Of a stretch of DNA of 64,000 bases, positions 22,633 to 34,212 are shown in pieces (position 1 is the first letter of the stretch; every line of letters starts with the position of its first letter). Below the pieces are notes generated by a model, which did not search any database, was not told the origin of the DNA, and saw only the letters and a program-made list of their open reading frames with translations. Origin of the DNA: Massariosphaeria phaeospora (taxonomy: Eukaryota; Ascomycota; Dothideomycetes; Pleosporales); NCBI GenBank assembly GCA_011032825.1, contig JAADJZ010000013.1, positions 744,001 through 808,000 on the forward strand. Direction: 5' to 3'. The position numbers and the translations under genes are program-made.

Positions 22633-24766
22633 GCATTGTATGCTTCCTAAGGAGACTGTTGGGTGGTTGGGTGGTTGTTGGTATCAATCACTACGACGAT
22701 TCTGTCGATGGTGTAAGCTTTCATCACTTGGACTTGTACCAGCTCATGGCTTTGGAGAGAGGAACTCTAAGTAGTATAGCAAACACCCTGGATACCAGCG
22801 AAGGGATGTAGAACTTTGTTGCTTTGTATGATTGGGCAAAATAGGATAGGATAGGAGTAATAGTGTCGCCTGTAGAGCGGCATGCGAATTGACAGAAGAT
22901 TGACCTTATATATGCCTTGTTCATATTCTTGCACCAGTTGTGATTGTATTTACGTCTACATTTCAAGAAGATTCTAGATCAAACCTACTAGCTACTTCGA
23001 TGAGAAAAGTTTTGGGACCCAGTTCTAGTTAAGAGCTAGGCACGTCGGATGACGAAGCACCGTGCGACGTAGTAGACAGCTGCAGCCAGACGGGCATCTA
23101 GAGCAGCGATACAGTCTGGGCGGATTATCGCGAACTGCGGCGCGGCTAATGACGACGGGGGCTTTCTTAGGTGCTTCTATTGCGCGCTGAGTTGAGTGAG
23201 CTGGTGTTGACGGGGGATTGGTGGGCGGGTCTGGATGGGTCTGCGCTGGTCGCCTTTGGATGGGATTTTGATATTGCAGGAGGTTTTGGATGCAGTTCAG
23301 GAGTTTTGCATGTAGAGTAGAAAGGGCAAAGGTTTCACATGTAGCGATGGTTTGGCTTGAGGTTGCTATTATTGATTTTATCGGGGTTTTAAGTCTATTT
23401 GTTTACTTGGCAGGATCCTAAGTGTTTGCCGAAACTAAAGAAGCAGATCGAGATGTGTGCACGGAGTCCCGTCGCGTGTGATTTTGTATCGAAGTGGCTC
23501 GGAGACCGCCGCTGACTGATTAGCATAGCCTACCCACCACGCTTTGACTTATTTTCTTGTCCGGCCATTTGAGGACAAAGGGCTTGTGGAGACGTCAGCT
23601 CGAAGGCTCATACTTTCATTTCATTACCGTAAGACGCAGCGGCAGGAAAAAGGAGTCTTGTTAAGCTGCGGTTTTGGCGAACGATGGGGTTGTAGAACAA
23701 AACACCCAGAGGTTCAAGCGGACTATACTGCGTTCTACAGAAACATCTAGAGGAGTCTGGTCTGGGCGAACCCAGGGCAGGACGTGACACTGGTGCTGCG
23801 GTGGAATGAGGGCGGAGCCGTCGAGGTGAGACAGGCGGCCGCTCGGCAGGGCCCGACAGAACGATGGAAGAGGACATTATTGGGGATTATTCTGGCTGGC
23901 ACGTCCACGGGTATCTCCAAGCGAGCAGCGTGACCAGTTGCTTTGTTTACAGTACCGGCCAGCGGTAGGGATGCGGGTCGAGGTCTGACAAGAACGGTTG
24001 CAGAAGAAACTTGAGGTGTGTACGGGTGCGAGCTGAAACAGGTGGCTCTGGGTCGCCGCGGACACACGGTGACGGTGCTACTATTGGCCTGGCGATGGTG
24101 GTGATACAGCCTCCCGGCGCGAAATCGGATAGAGTTTGGCAGTGGAATGGTGGTGGAGAGGGGTTTCTGGGGTGAAAGAATGATGACCGGCCGCATCATC
24201 GCCCGTCCACGGCGTTAAGGTTCGTAATAATGGAGCCCCAAAACCTGGCAGCAGGGCTAGACCGCCTTGGGCGACGGCCGTGCGTGCAGGCATTCACAGC
24301 GGGCCCGGGCAGGCGCGACCCACCAAGCGCACGCCAGCACCGCCCGCGCAGAGGCAGAGCCGGCTGGCTCGAGGTGGAAGCCGGCTGCTCGAGGTGGAAC
24401 CCACGGCTGGCTGGCACGCACTGTGTGTGAGACGGCTGCGCTGGGTCGTCGGTGGTCGGTCGCACGCCGGCCAGCAGCGCGGGCGGGTGGACTGACGCGG
24501 CGTGAGCGTGTTGAGGGCCGGCGTCTGACTGCACCTGGCCCTGGGCAGAGTGGGCAGTTCCTGTGTGCGCGCAGCTCGGCGCTCGCAGCCCAGGTGGTGG
24601 TCTGTGTCTCGGCTGCCGGGCGGCCCGTGCACGCTACCCGCTGCGATTCGCTCGCTCCCACAGCCTTGCAGCTGCTCTTGCTCTCACACTTCCTCTCTTT
24701 CCCTCCACCCTGTCCCCCATCCATCAACTCGCCCGCACCAACTCCTAGGGCGCTCTTCCACCCACC
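22633..24766. other. Long intergenic region
   Basis: No supported gene in 2.1 kb. 22633-23000 looks like 3' flank. 24180-24766 is GC-rich and ends in a CT-rich leader with CACCATG at the next start. A 20-bp tandem duplication (GCCGGCTGCTCGAGGTGGAA and a near copy) sits at about 24359-24401. Overlapping long ORFs on both strands at 24250-24800 are a GC-composition effect. Confidence 0.5.
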
Positions 24767-27700
24767 ATGCACAAGATCTCAAACTTCACGGGCACCGCCC
24801 GTTCAGGCTGGGAGAAGATGACGCCCTCGGCCGGCTTCCCTTTCTCGAGATCCAGCCACGAGATGGCCGTCTCAGCGCCCATCAAGCGGCCCTCGACCGC
24901 GACCGCCGCCCCGCCCGTGATCCCGCCCGGCACCCAGATCAACATGTCCTTCAACGTGCCCTTCGCGTCGAACCTCGCCGGGCCCGATGTCGACGACATC
25001 ATGTACGCCAGTCCTGGGGCAAAAGCACGGTGGACCCATCCGGAAGGCGCGGCTGAGGGCACGCCTCCTCACAAGCTGCCCGTACACGCCCAGAACGTCG
25101 AGAATCTGCGCAGCTTGTGTCGCGACATATCGGAGCAGACCGAGGGACGCGTCGTCGCCACCGTCGTCTCGGCCGAGCCCAGGCCGCTACCCGGTCTGCA
25201 ACGGGGACCTCTGAGGGCACTGGTCACGAATGTCTGCCTGTCGGGCGAGCTCGAGGTGGTCAATTCGATGCGGCATAGGATAATGAACTCGACGCCCATC
25301 TCGCTGGTGAGTGCATCCAGAGACTCTGTCAGCTATGGGCTAACGCGTGCACAGCGATCATCGTTTGTCGACATCGACTCCAATCTGATCATTGACCAGG
25401 CTTCGCAGCATCTTGTGGGCCAAGTGCTGAACCAGCTGGACCTGATCACCAACACTACCAAAGCTGACATCTTCGTGCTGATGCCGAAACAGCCCGACAT
25501 CGAGTCTGCCAGTTTCAATGGCAACATCGATACGGCCATGGACTCGCGCCTGCGATGTGCCATCTACGGTGACTTGAACACGATGGAACACGCAAAGACG
25601 CGCGTCTTGATCATGATAGACCAGATTGTGAGTTACTGATGCCCCGCAGTTATTTTAAGCGCTAGCGCACAAAGCTAATTTGGCCATCGTAGCTCAAACG
25701 ATATGTGGACAGCATGAAGCTCGAATTGACCATGCACACGCTCATATGTGGGCGCGGACGCAAGAATATTAAGTTGATTGAGTCTGCTACCGGAACTGCC
25801 ATCTATTTCCCTCCCCCGTTCCCTCTCGCATTCGGCTACACGCCTCCAGGGGCCTCGCGCAGAGTCCAGGACATGATTTATATTACAGGAGAAACTCAAG
25901 ACGGCATTTTCCGAGCTAAGCAGCGCCTGCATGACCTCGTTATGTCAACCAAGGTGTTCGTCAAACCCGTCATGGTGACAGACACTAAGCTCGACTCCCT
26001 TCTGCTTGAACGCCTCGACAAGGTGCGCAAGATCATCGAGACCAATGGCTCCTATATTGTTCTCCCTGCACTTGGACTGCAGCGTGGTGTTGTTCGGGTC
26101 CAGGGCACTGATGTTTTACACGTTGAGCGAACAGTGCGCGAATTGATGGCTCTGGTATGTTACTCGAATCGTTCGATATCTGACCATACTCACACGTACA
26201 GGCTGGTCAATTCTACAGCGCCTCCTGGTTTATCACTCACCCTGATTCTTCGCAGAGACCCCCTACTCCCGCAGATGTTCGTGCAATGCTTTCTGATATC
26301 TGCATCAACTCTGGTGCGGAGATCAGTTTCGAGAAGCTCAATTTCCACATCTATGGATCTGATGATGCTGTCAAGGCAGCGATGATGGTCATCAACAACA
26401 TCCCATTTGTGAAGAAGTCCCAGTACAACATGAGCGTCAAGATTGAGCTTGCAAACGAACACAAAGAATTCGTTAGCGGTAAGAAGAACGGGAAGATTAA
26501 CAAAATCATGAGTCACAGTAGCGTTCAGATCGTCTTTGATGGTTTCAACGAGTACAACTTCTACATCGTCGTCCGCGGTGCCCAGTATGAGGCCACCAAA
26601 AGCGGACTTGACCTTGTTGAGCAAGAAATGCCCGCTGCGATCTCGTTCCATGTCCCCGACCAATACCACAAGCGCATCATAGGCATCGGTGGTCAGCACA
26701 TTCAGCGAATCATGAAGAAGTACTCTGTCTTTGTGAAGTTCTCCAACGCAATGGACCGCGGCGGCTTCGGCAAGGAAGAAGACGATATCAAAGTCGACAA
26801 CGTTATCTGCCGTACCCCCGCTCGAAATGCTCAAAACCTGGATCTTGTCAAGCAAGAGATCATGGACATGGTTGAAAAGGCTGACGCGGAGTTTGTCTCC
26901 GAGACGATCAACATCAATCGTCTTTACCACCGTGAACTCATTGCTCGCTTGGACAAGATTGACGAGCTAGAGAAGAAGTTCAACTGCAAGATCACTTTCC
27001 CCAGCACCGAAGAAGCGAGCGACACTGTCACTGTCTCAGGCCCTGAATACCAAGTGCCTTTGGCAGTCGATGAGTTCTTGGTAAGTACCAATCTACATTG
27101 AGATACAGTATAAGCTAACTGATTCTAGGGCATGGTACCTGAAGCTCATGAGCTGTCCTTTCCAGTCCCTTCTGAGCTAGGCGAACATATGCGTTCTCCT
27201 GAATTCAAGTCTGACATTCTCGATAAGCTTAGAGATCAGCATGTTGTGGAGGCCCATCTCAAGGAGCCCCAGACGGAGATGATCGATGGTAAAGAGCAGC
27301 AGATCGAGACTCTCTATCTCAGCTTCACCAGGAACAATGCAGGTGGTCTCAAAGACGCCCTCGACTTCTTGACCAATCATCTGGTCATGCATGGTTTGGA
27401 TACAAGCACCATCCGCGGCGCACTTCCTCGCCCTAAGTCTGATTCCTTCGAGGACTCTCTGCCCTTCTTCGAGTCCAAGTTGCTTCAGCGGGCTGAGCCA
27501 CCAGTTGACAGCACCGACTCCCCAACGCGCTCCCACTTCGGCGACGATGAGCGCCCCGGCATGTTTGACCGACTTCGTAAACCAGGTAGCATGTCGTCCT
27601 TTACATCCATATTCAACGGACGTAAAAACGGCACCAATTCCCCCGGTTCGCTTTTCAAGCATGCTTCTAGTAACGCTTCTAAAGCTTCTCTCGCCAGTCT

Positions 27701-27953
27701 AGAGTCCCAGGGGAGCAGTTACCGCAACCCCTGGAACGACAGCGGCATCAATCTTGCGGACGATGAACACCACACCAATAGTTGGCCCATGCCCACTCCG
27801 CGATTTGAAAATAAATTTCCTTTCGGTTCGAATTCAGCGGCGCCTGGAGACGTGACTCCTAGGTATGATCCGCGGGCTTCCGTTGACAGCGGTCGTCCCA
27901 GTACTTCTCATTCTGCATCTGGATACCCGGCCCCTATTGGGCCTCCTCGTTAA
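24767..27953 (+). CDS. Multi-KH-domain RNA-binding protein
   Basis: Exons 24767-25306, 25355-25627, 25693-26154, 26202-27080 and 27129-27953 give 992 residues. At least two KH folds are visible by their GXXG loops: ICGRGRKNIKLIES (about 287-300) and IIGIGGQHIQRIMKKY (about 582-597). Flanking sequence in exon 4 (KNGKINKIMSHSSVQIVFD) looks like a further, degenerate KH module. The last 150 residues are Ser/Pro/Asn-rich and disordered. Vigilin-like and YLL032C-type fungal proteins share this design; RNA binding is expected, targets unknown. The first intron is only 48 nt, a multiple of three and free of stops, so retention would add 16 residues within the region before the first KH. Start is a CACCATG context. 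Confidence 0.88.
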
Positions 27954-28769
27954 ACGATATACTGTTTCCCACTTGTACCGGCTTTATGACGAACAAATAC
28001 CCCGCCCGGTCCTTTGCGACGATACCAACCAAAAGAATTATACCCATTTGGCGAACATTAAAAGCCTTCGGCTGGTTGCATTGCGCTTTCTCTCGTATTT
28101 CCCGTCCCTGTTCTAGTTCTTTATCTCGTTTATTTCGATATATCTTTTACGGGCTCGTTATCTGGAGTGTTCACGGCAGTGAGATGATTCCCCCGGCGCA
28201 AAAAGAATATACCAATTTGCTGCTTTGTGGATTTTCGCGCTTTTTTGTTTAGTAGGGACGCGTTGAAGGTGATGGAAGATACCCAGGGTCCGTGGTGAGA
28301 CGGATTTTTGGTGGATGAAACGGAGCAAGGCAGTATGCGGCAGGATTCTCTTCTTCTCTCCTCTCTGACCTCTTCCCCTTCTCGATGATTATCATCATCA
28401 CGACCTCTCAATGATACGTACGAACAGGGCTGATGGTGGGCAAGGAGATGTCATGAGTAATGCTATGTTCGAGTTCCGGATGAGATAAACAATAGACAAA
28501 GTACACCTTCAACTGGTTTTCGTTCAGAGTGATGGAAAGCCTGAGCTCATGCTGATAAAATTTGTGATGTTGATGGTGAATTCCCGAGAACCCGTCTCTT
28601 GGCATGCACGTGTGTTCGCAAGAAGTGACGTCGCCAAATAATTTAGGCATAGGTTCTGGTGACATCAACACCGAGCTTTCAGCCATCCCTCACATCATCT
28701 TCGGACTGATTTTTCTCATACCTCTGTGAAAGCTATACCGCAGGCCTTCCTCCTTAATTCTCCGAAATC
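27954..28769. other. Intergenic, no gene seen
   Basis: 3' flank of the KH gene, then the promoter of the rhodanese gene. Short ORFs only. Confidence 0.5.
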
Positions 28770-29500
28770 ATGGCGACTAGAATTGCCTCGGAGCTTCTTG
28801 CCCTCCGTACACGGTTCCTCAACCTACAAACACGCTTTCTCTCTCTCCGTAACTCGTCATTACTGCAGCCTATCAAGACTGTACAGCCGATTACTTTACG
28901 GATTAATTCTGCGTCGCTACAGAGGCAAATCCGAGTATTGGGGGTCCGAAGTCGAATCCTCGAGCAACGGAGATGGCATTCTGGCATGACCGATGGGCAG
29001 CGGAAATCTGTATACAGCTTTGAGGATGTGAGCAATCGCGTCTAGCAATGTTACATACGTACACAAGACTAACAAGGCCGCCACCCTAGGTCCTGAAGAT
29101 CATCGAGAACCCCTCCGACTCAACCCTCATAATCGACGTGCGCGAGCCTTTCGAATTCGCCGAAAATGCCATCCCTCTCTCCCTCAACATTCCCATTACC
29201 TCACAGCCCGACGCGCTGCTCCTTCCACCCGAGGAATTCCAAGATCGTTTCGGGTTTATGAAGCCTCCGACTACGCATGAGGTTGTGTTCTACTGTAAGG
29301 CGGGGGTGCGGAGCAGTGCGGCGGCGCAGTTGGCTAGGCAGGCGGGATATGAGAAGGTGCGGGAGTATCGCGGGAGTTGGATAGATTGGGTGAGGAATGG
29401 TGGTCCGGGAACAAAGAGTCCGTCGGGTCCGGGTGGGAAAGGGGAAATAAACAAGAGTGAGGTCAAGGAAGTGAAGGACGAGGGAGGGAGCAGGGTGTGA
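28770..29500 (+). CDS. Rhodanese-domain sulfurtransferase, probably mitochondrial
   Basis: Exons 28770-29027 and 29090-29500 give 222 residues. The N-terminal 70 residues are Arg/Leu/Ser-rich with no acid until late, a typical mitochondrial presequence (ending near RRWHSGM). A single rhodanese domain follows: STLIIDVREPFEFAENAIP early and the active loop VFYCKAGVRSSAAA, in which Cys at about residue 155 would carry the persulfide. Single-domain rhodaneses of this kind (yeast Rdl1/Rdl2 type) transfer sulfur from thiosulfate. The C-terminal 30 residues are a Gly/Lys/Glu-rich tail. The 62-nt intron has a CTAAC-like branch site. Confidence 0.92.
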
Positions 29501-29843
29501 GCCGTAGGAGGGGACGGGATGATGGCGCGGTGGATGGAGTCTGAGACTTTCCACGTCCTTGGACACATCAACAGAACGGACAGATCGCTAGCTTCCCGAG
29601 GTCGTGCTCTGTGCTACTGTGGTGGGCATGTGCGACTACGGAGATACGTAATGGGGAAGTTTTGACATGAGACTAATGTTTAAAACTGCATAGTACTTTA
29701 TAATTTGAAAGCATACTCTAAACTGCTCTGCAATGTCAAGCTGCGATTCTGCTCTAGCTAGATGGTCTATCGTATCTAGTATACTAGATATTGTAGAAGT
29801 AAGAGGGTGTATTGCATCATACTTCAGCCCTATATAGCTTGGC
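29501..29843. other. Intergenic, no gene seen
   Basis: Short AT-rich spacer with TATATAG near 29830. Confidence 0.4.
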
Positions 29844-31022
29844 ATGAACTCATCTCACGACCGGAGCTGTGTCTCTCCAAGTCAGACACGCAAACTCAGC
29901 TTTTCCATTCACGCTTCCTCTATACTGCCCATGACTTCTTCAGCCACACCAACCTACTTCCAGACCATGTCTTCATCCGCTACCCCGCCAGCCCCGCCAG
30001 CCCCTCAAGCGTCCGCCTTACCACCGACAAGCACCGAGCCGCAGCCCTCCTCTTCACAGACTGCCACAAAGTCCGCATTACCTAGTCCAGTCAAACCTCC
30101 ACGAAAACCACTTCTTCGTCTCGAATTTCGAGATTTATCGTCCGCTGGCTCACGCGCATTCCTCCGCCTCCTGCACGCATCCACCGCCCTCGAGGTCGCC
30201 GTAGACCACGTCCTCCGCCTCCTCTACTCCAACCTCGAAACGCAATGCATCCCACCCACGCGCTCGATTACGTTAGTTCTACGGTCCATGCCTGGCGTCG
30301 CCTACACCACAGGCCTCGACCTGGACGATGATCACAAGGAGATCCACTTCTCCACAGACTATATAAACGGGGTGCCGGAGAACCGCCAGAAAGAAGAGAT
30401 GCTCGGCGTGATAACCCACGAGATGGTGCATTGCTGGCAGCACAATGCACTGGGCACTGCGCCTGGTGGTCTTATTGAAGGCATCGCGGATTGGGTGCGG
30501 CTGAAGGCGGGGTATGCGCCGCCGCATTGGCGACGGAGGGCCGATTGCGAGTGGGATGCGGGCTATGAGCGTACGGGTTATTTTCTCGAGTGGCTAGAAG
30601 AGGCGCACGGGCAGGATGTGGTCAGGAAAATCAACGAGGGGATGAGGGGCTGCAAGTACGAGAGCGGCGAGTTTTGGGGGAAGTGCTGTGGGGAATCGAT
30701 TGAGAAGTTGTGGGAGAAGTACAAAGCAACCCTCGGAGATCATGATGGGAAAGGTGGGAAAGGGAAGAAGGGCGAGGATAGTCAGGGGAAGCAGACGGAA
30801 GAGAAGGTGGAAGATAGTGAGAAAAGGCAGTCGAAGGGGGAGGGCGAGGAGAACGAGAAACCGCAGGTGGCAGAGAAGGCAGCGGCGCAAGATGATGATG
30901 TAACCGAGGACGCCGAACACCACGATGCGTCCCAGGATCCGGCGCATGAAGACACTCGAACTCCTCGCGAGAAAGCACGACGCGGCGGCAGAATGCATGT
31001 CCCAGTGCGACCTACTTCATAA
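29844..31022 (+). CDS. BSP-type zinc metalloprotease (plant basic secretory protein family)
   Basis: Single exon, up to 392 residues. The core has HEMVHCWQH (about 192-200), an HExxH zinc site, followed by GGLIEGIADWVRLKAGYAPP, the signature of the basic-secretory-protein peptidases known from plants, bacteria and fungi. A conserved FLEWLEEAHGQDVVRKIN segment follows. The last 100 residues are Lys/Glu-rich and repetitive (KGGKGKKGED), probably disordered. No signal peptide is seen from any of the candidate starts (29844, 29931, 29967); the third has the better context (ACCATG) and gives a Pro/Ser-rich N-terminus, so a start at 29967 and an intracellular location are plausible. Substrate unknown. 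Confidence 0.85.
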   Translation: MNSSHDRSCVSPSQTRKLSFSIHASSILPMTSSATPTYFQTMSSSATPPAPPAPQASALPPTSTEPQPSSSQTATKSALPSPVKPPRKPLLRLEFRDLSSAGSRAFLRLLHASTALEVAVDHVLRLLYSNLETQCIPPTRSITLVLRSMPGVAYTTGLDLDDDHKEIHFSTDYINGVPENRQKEEMLGVITHEMVHCWQHNALGTAPGGLIEGIADWVRLKAGYAPPHWRRRADCEWDAGYERTGYFLEWLEEAHGQDVVRKINEGMRGCKYESGEFWGKCCGESIEKLWEKYKATLGDHDGKGGKGKKGEDSQGKQTEEKVEDSEKRQSKGEGEENEKPQVAEKAAAQDDDVTEDAEHHDASQDPAHEDTRTPREKARRGGRMHVPVRPTS

Positions 31023-32272
31023 TCCTCGCTTTTCATACTGCATACAACACAAGATACCATTCCAGGACAGACACATAAGCTATGAAGTGCAGCATATAAC
31101 GCCCTCACATATGCGCACATAGGCACATAATCACAGTGCATACAGCATTCACCCAGCGAAACTCAACTAAAAGCTGCAGGATTTCAATAGCCCACCACAC
31201 TCGTCCCGCGCATATCCAATGTTCATCTGCTGTAGGCACAGGCGCCACATCAACTCCTCTCTCCCGGCTACTCCCAACCAAGACACCACACACACCATAT
31301 GAGCATAGCCTCAACCATCGTCCGTCAATTCTCAGACAACCCGCATCAAAACATTGACGCGCGATGTACACAACACTTCAACTCCCCGTCCACAAACGCC
31401 TCGTCCGGATTTTTCTATACATAGCCAAAACAATATTCTCCTTCGACCCACCTCGACGCATGCTCTCCCAGCCGCAAAAACCACTCGCCCAATTCCCCGG
31501 GAGCTTTCATCCCATCCCATCCCATCCTGCCCCGATGCTCGCCTCCGAGCACGCACACATCTGTCTAAAACATGAGGGCTGTGCAAATGCAAAGAGCCCC
31601 AATTATTGGCATCAGTAAGCAGCACCCCATGTTCTCACTCGCGAGCCTTGCATCGGTCTTGTCGATACTGCACGTGCATGCGTGCGTGCGTGCCCAGGCG
31701 CATGCGCTCATGCCCCTACGTCATATCGCGACGCCCGAATATCTCGTATCATCGTGAGGTGTGAGTCGTGAGTCGTGAGTCGTGTGGGCTGGACTTGATA
31801 CTGAACGGAGCCTAAGTACTCCGTAATCACCACCAAGCAACCGCCTCGATTCGAACGTGGCTCACGACACCCAGAGAGGAATCGAAGACCCTTCCCTTCG
31901 GGCCCTTCGGGTCCACTTACCCGTATATACTCGGTACATTGTGTACTATTTCCATCTCCCGTACCTGCTACAATAAGCGACACGCCCAATCCAAACCCCC
32001 AAACCCGCCACAGCAATCCCGTTCGGCCAAACGCTAACCTAGACTTTCGCTTTATTGCACCCTACCGAAAACCCTAACCAAACCAAAGCAGTCATCCAGC
32101 CCGACTCCGCAATCGATAAAACTCCCTCTCATATGTACAATACGCGATCGCCCCATGTACCATGCCTCGCTCTCATCGAACCGTTGCCGCACGCCACGGC
32201 CGCTCAAAGAGGCCTAGCGCGCGTCTGTAAATAGCTCACGAGCGCGCGCGACAGGACAGGGACAGGCGGGCC

Positions 32273-32294
32273 AGCTTAGCTTAGCTTAGCTTAG
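32273..32294 (+). repeat. AGCTT pentamer array, copy 1
   Basis: Four AGCTT units in tandem, followed by AGG. Confidence 0.85.
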
Positions 32295-32385
32295 GCTAGG
32301 TGGTCGACATCCGCCGTCCGTCGTTGCTGGTCGGTGCCATGACAGTGGCCGACTCGGTGGGTGGGCGACGGCACGGGATCGGAAC

Positions 32386-32407
32386 GGGATGGGATGGGAT
32401 GGGATGG
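32386..32407 (+). repeat. GGGAT pentamer array
   Basis: Four to five tandem GGGAT units, G-rich on the plus strand. Confidence 0.85.
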
Positions 32408-33397
32408 ATGCGCTTGGTTAATCCTCGCTGGGGTGTGGGAGGGAGTGAGCGTGAAGTGGAGGAGGAGCGAATGAGATTTTGTTTGATGGGAGTGGTTTGG
32501 GGTTTGAGGTTTGGGGTTTTGGACGCGCGAGGAAAAAAACTACGGAAATAAAGATAGGGTTATCGGATCCGCGGAAGGGACTTGAGTAGGGACGATAGAA
32601 TGAATGCATGCATTGCATCTACCTATCATATGTAATGGACGGATAGACGGATTGGGGTTCTGGTAATGCATGCAGGTGTACAGATGTGTACGTCTAGGTA
32701 CGTACCCAGGTATACTCATTAACACTCGATGTTTCACATCACGAGTATGGTGTTTATCCCCGCATACGGACGGGTGGGTTCCCATCCTAGGTCACAATCA
32801 CGCTTGTCGCGGGAAGCGCACTCACTCACTCACTCCCAAAGCCAAGGCCAAGGGCATAGATTCATCCATCCGTCCATCTACCGAACCGCCCAATCGCCCC
32901 ATCCTAGCCAACCCTGCCGGTTCGGTTCCGATACGTACGGCAAACAGGAAAAACCGCAAACCGCAAACCCGTTACTCAGCCGCAACGCTCTACGTACACA
33001 CTCCCGATAATCCTGTGCCTGATCCGATTCCTCGCTCCTGCTCCCAATCCTACCGGGATACCGTCTCGGGCCCGGCCTAGGCTAGGGAGGTGTGTATGTA
33101 CATATCCGTACCTAGATCCCCCAATCCGGATCCTTCCATCCTTCCCTCCCGTACTCGACGCCGAAGCCCGTTAGCTTGCCTTCTTTGTTGTGAACTCGAG
33201 TACGGAGTAACAAGCGAACGACAGGGGTGGCGCATCATGGGGGCCGATTCTCATACTCATATCACAATACATATATGTATTCTTGAGGGACCGACCGGGC
33301 AGGGATTCGCCGCAACGCTCCTACATTGTCCGCATGCGGCAATTGCGGGAGCGAGGATGCTGCGAACGGAATCTGAGCGGCCCAGTTGCCGTGCTGC

Positions 33398-33418
33398 AAG
33401 CTAAGCTAAGCTAAGCTT
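33398..33418 (-). repeat. AGCTT pentamer array, copy 2 (inverted)
   Basis: AAGCTAAGCTAAGCTAAGCT with one further T is the reverse complement of the array at 32273, 1.1 kb away. Confidence 0.85.
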
Positions 33419-34212
33419 GCCTTTTTACTTACCTTACCATAGCATGGCATTGAATGGCCAGGGCCCGGGCGTGAGGAACTGTTCTTGTAAGACGGCGGTG
33501 CTAGGACCATGTTTGCGGGTATGCGCAAACATTACCTGCAGCAACATGGATTGGATCGAAAACTGCCTTGCTTGTCGATCCTCTTAGTCAGGTTAAGAAG
33601 CTTGCGGCAACTACTGTAGTCGCCTTCTGATCCTTGGCTTGGGCCCGGGCATGTCGACACCGGCATCAATGAACGATACGGTGTGGCTATGCTGCGTCGA
33701 ATATTGGATGTCTCGATGAATGTAGCTGCCGATCACTCGAGTGGGATTCCGAAGAGCCAACTATGCAAATCATAGTTTTTTATGGAAATTCACTCAAATT
33801 CCGTCACTGACTGACATGCGAGGCAGACTTTGCAGGTGACGCTGTATTCACGGTGGTGGGGTAGTGCAAGGTAAAACTCCGCTTGGGATGTCGGTGGCTA
33901 GGATGTGGTTGTTGGTTAGAAGCTCCCAACAACTCCCGTGCGGTAACGCGTAAGCAAAAGGATGCGAACGCTAGCTTAGAGAAAGAAGAAGAGACGGAAG
34001 TAATCTGTTGTAGGTATGTATGTATTACATAAGATATAATTAATGAAATGTATGATCGACCTTTCCAACCGTTGATTACAAAAAACTGATGCTAGATGAC
34101 CGAATGGGAATTCCCTATATGCTTGTGCGCCAATGATCGCTAAAACGCTATCAGACAATATGAAATGTGAAGACTCTTTTGACGCGCGGAGTCTGCCTCG
34201 ACTGCGCCTCTA

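Larger units (their letters stand above)
31023..34212. other. 3.2-kb gene-free region with short repeats
   Basis: No supported gene on either strand. Contains GTGAGTC repeats (about 31757-31785), two oppositely oriented AGCTT arrays, a GGGAT array, and scattered ACTCACTC and GCATGCAT runs. ORFs here are short and low-complexity. A T-loop-like sequence near 31848-31860 was examined and rejected as a tRNA. Confidence 0.55.

Noticed and set aside
24250..24820. Five overlapping ORFs of 60-180 codons on both strands
   Set aside because: GC-rich leader with stops depleted by composition; no conserved motif, and the real start follows at 24767.
31810..31930. Possible tRNA on the minus strand (GTTCGAATC T-loop-like)
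   Set aside because: The flanking T-stem pairs only 4 of 5, and no D-arm, anticodon arm or 7-bp acceptor stem can be placed around it.
32055..32085. CCCTAA-like telomeric repeat
   Set aside because: Only isolated ACCCTA units, not a tandem array.
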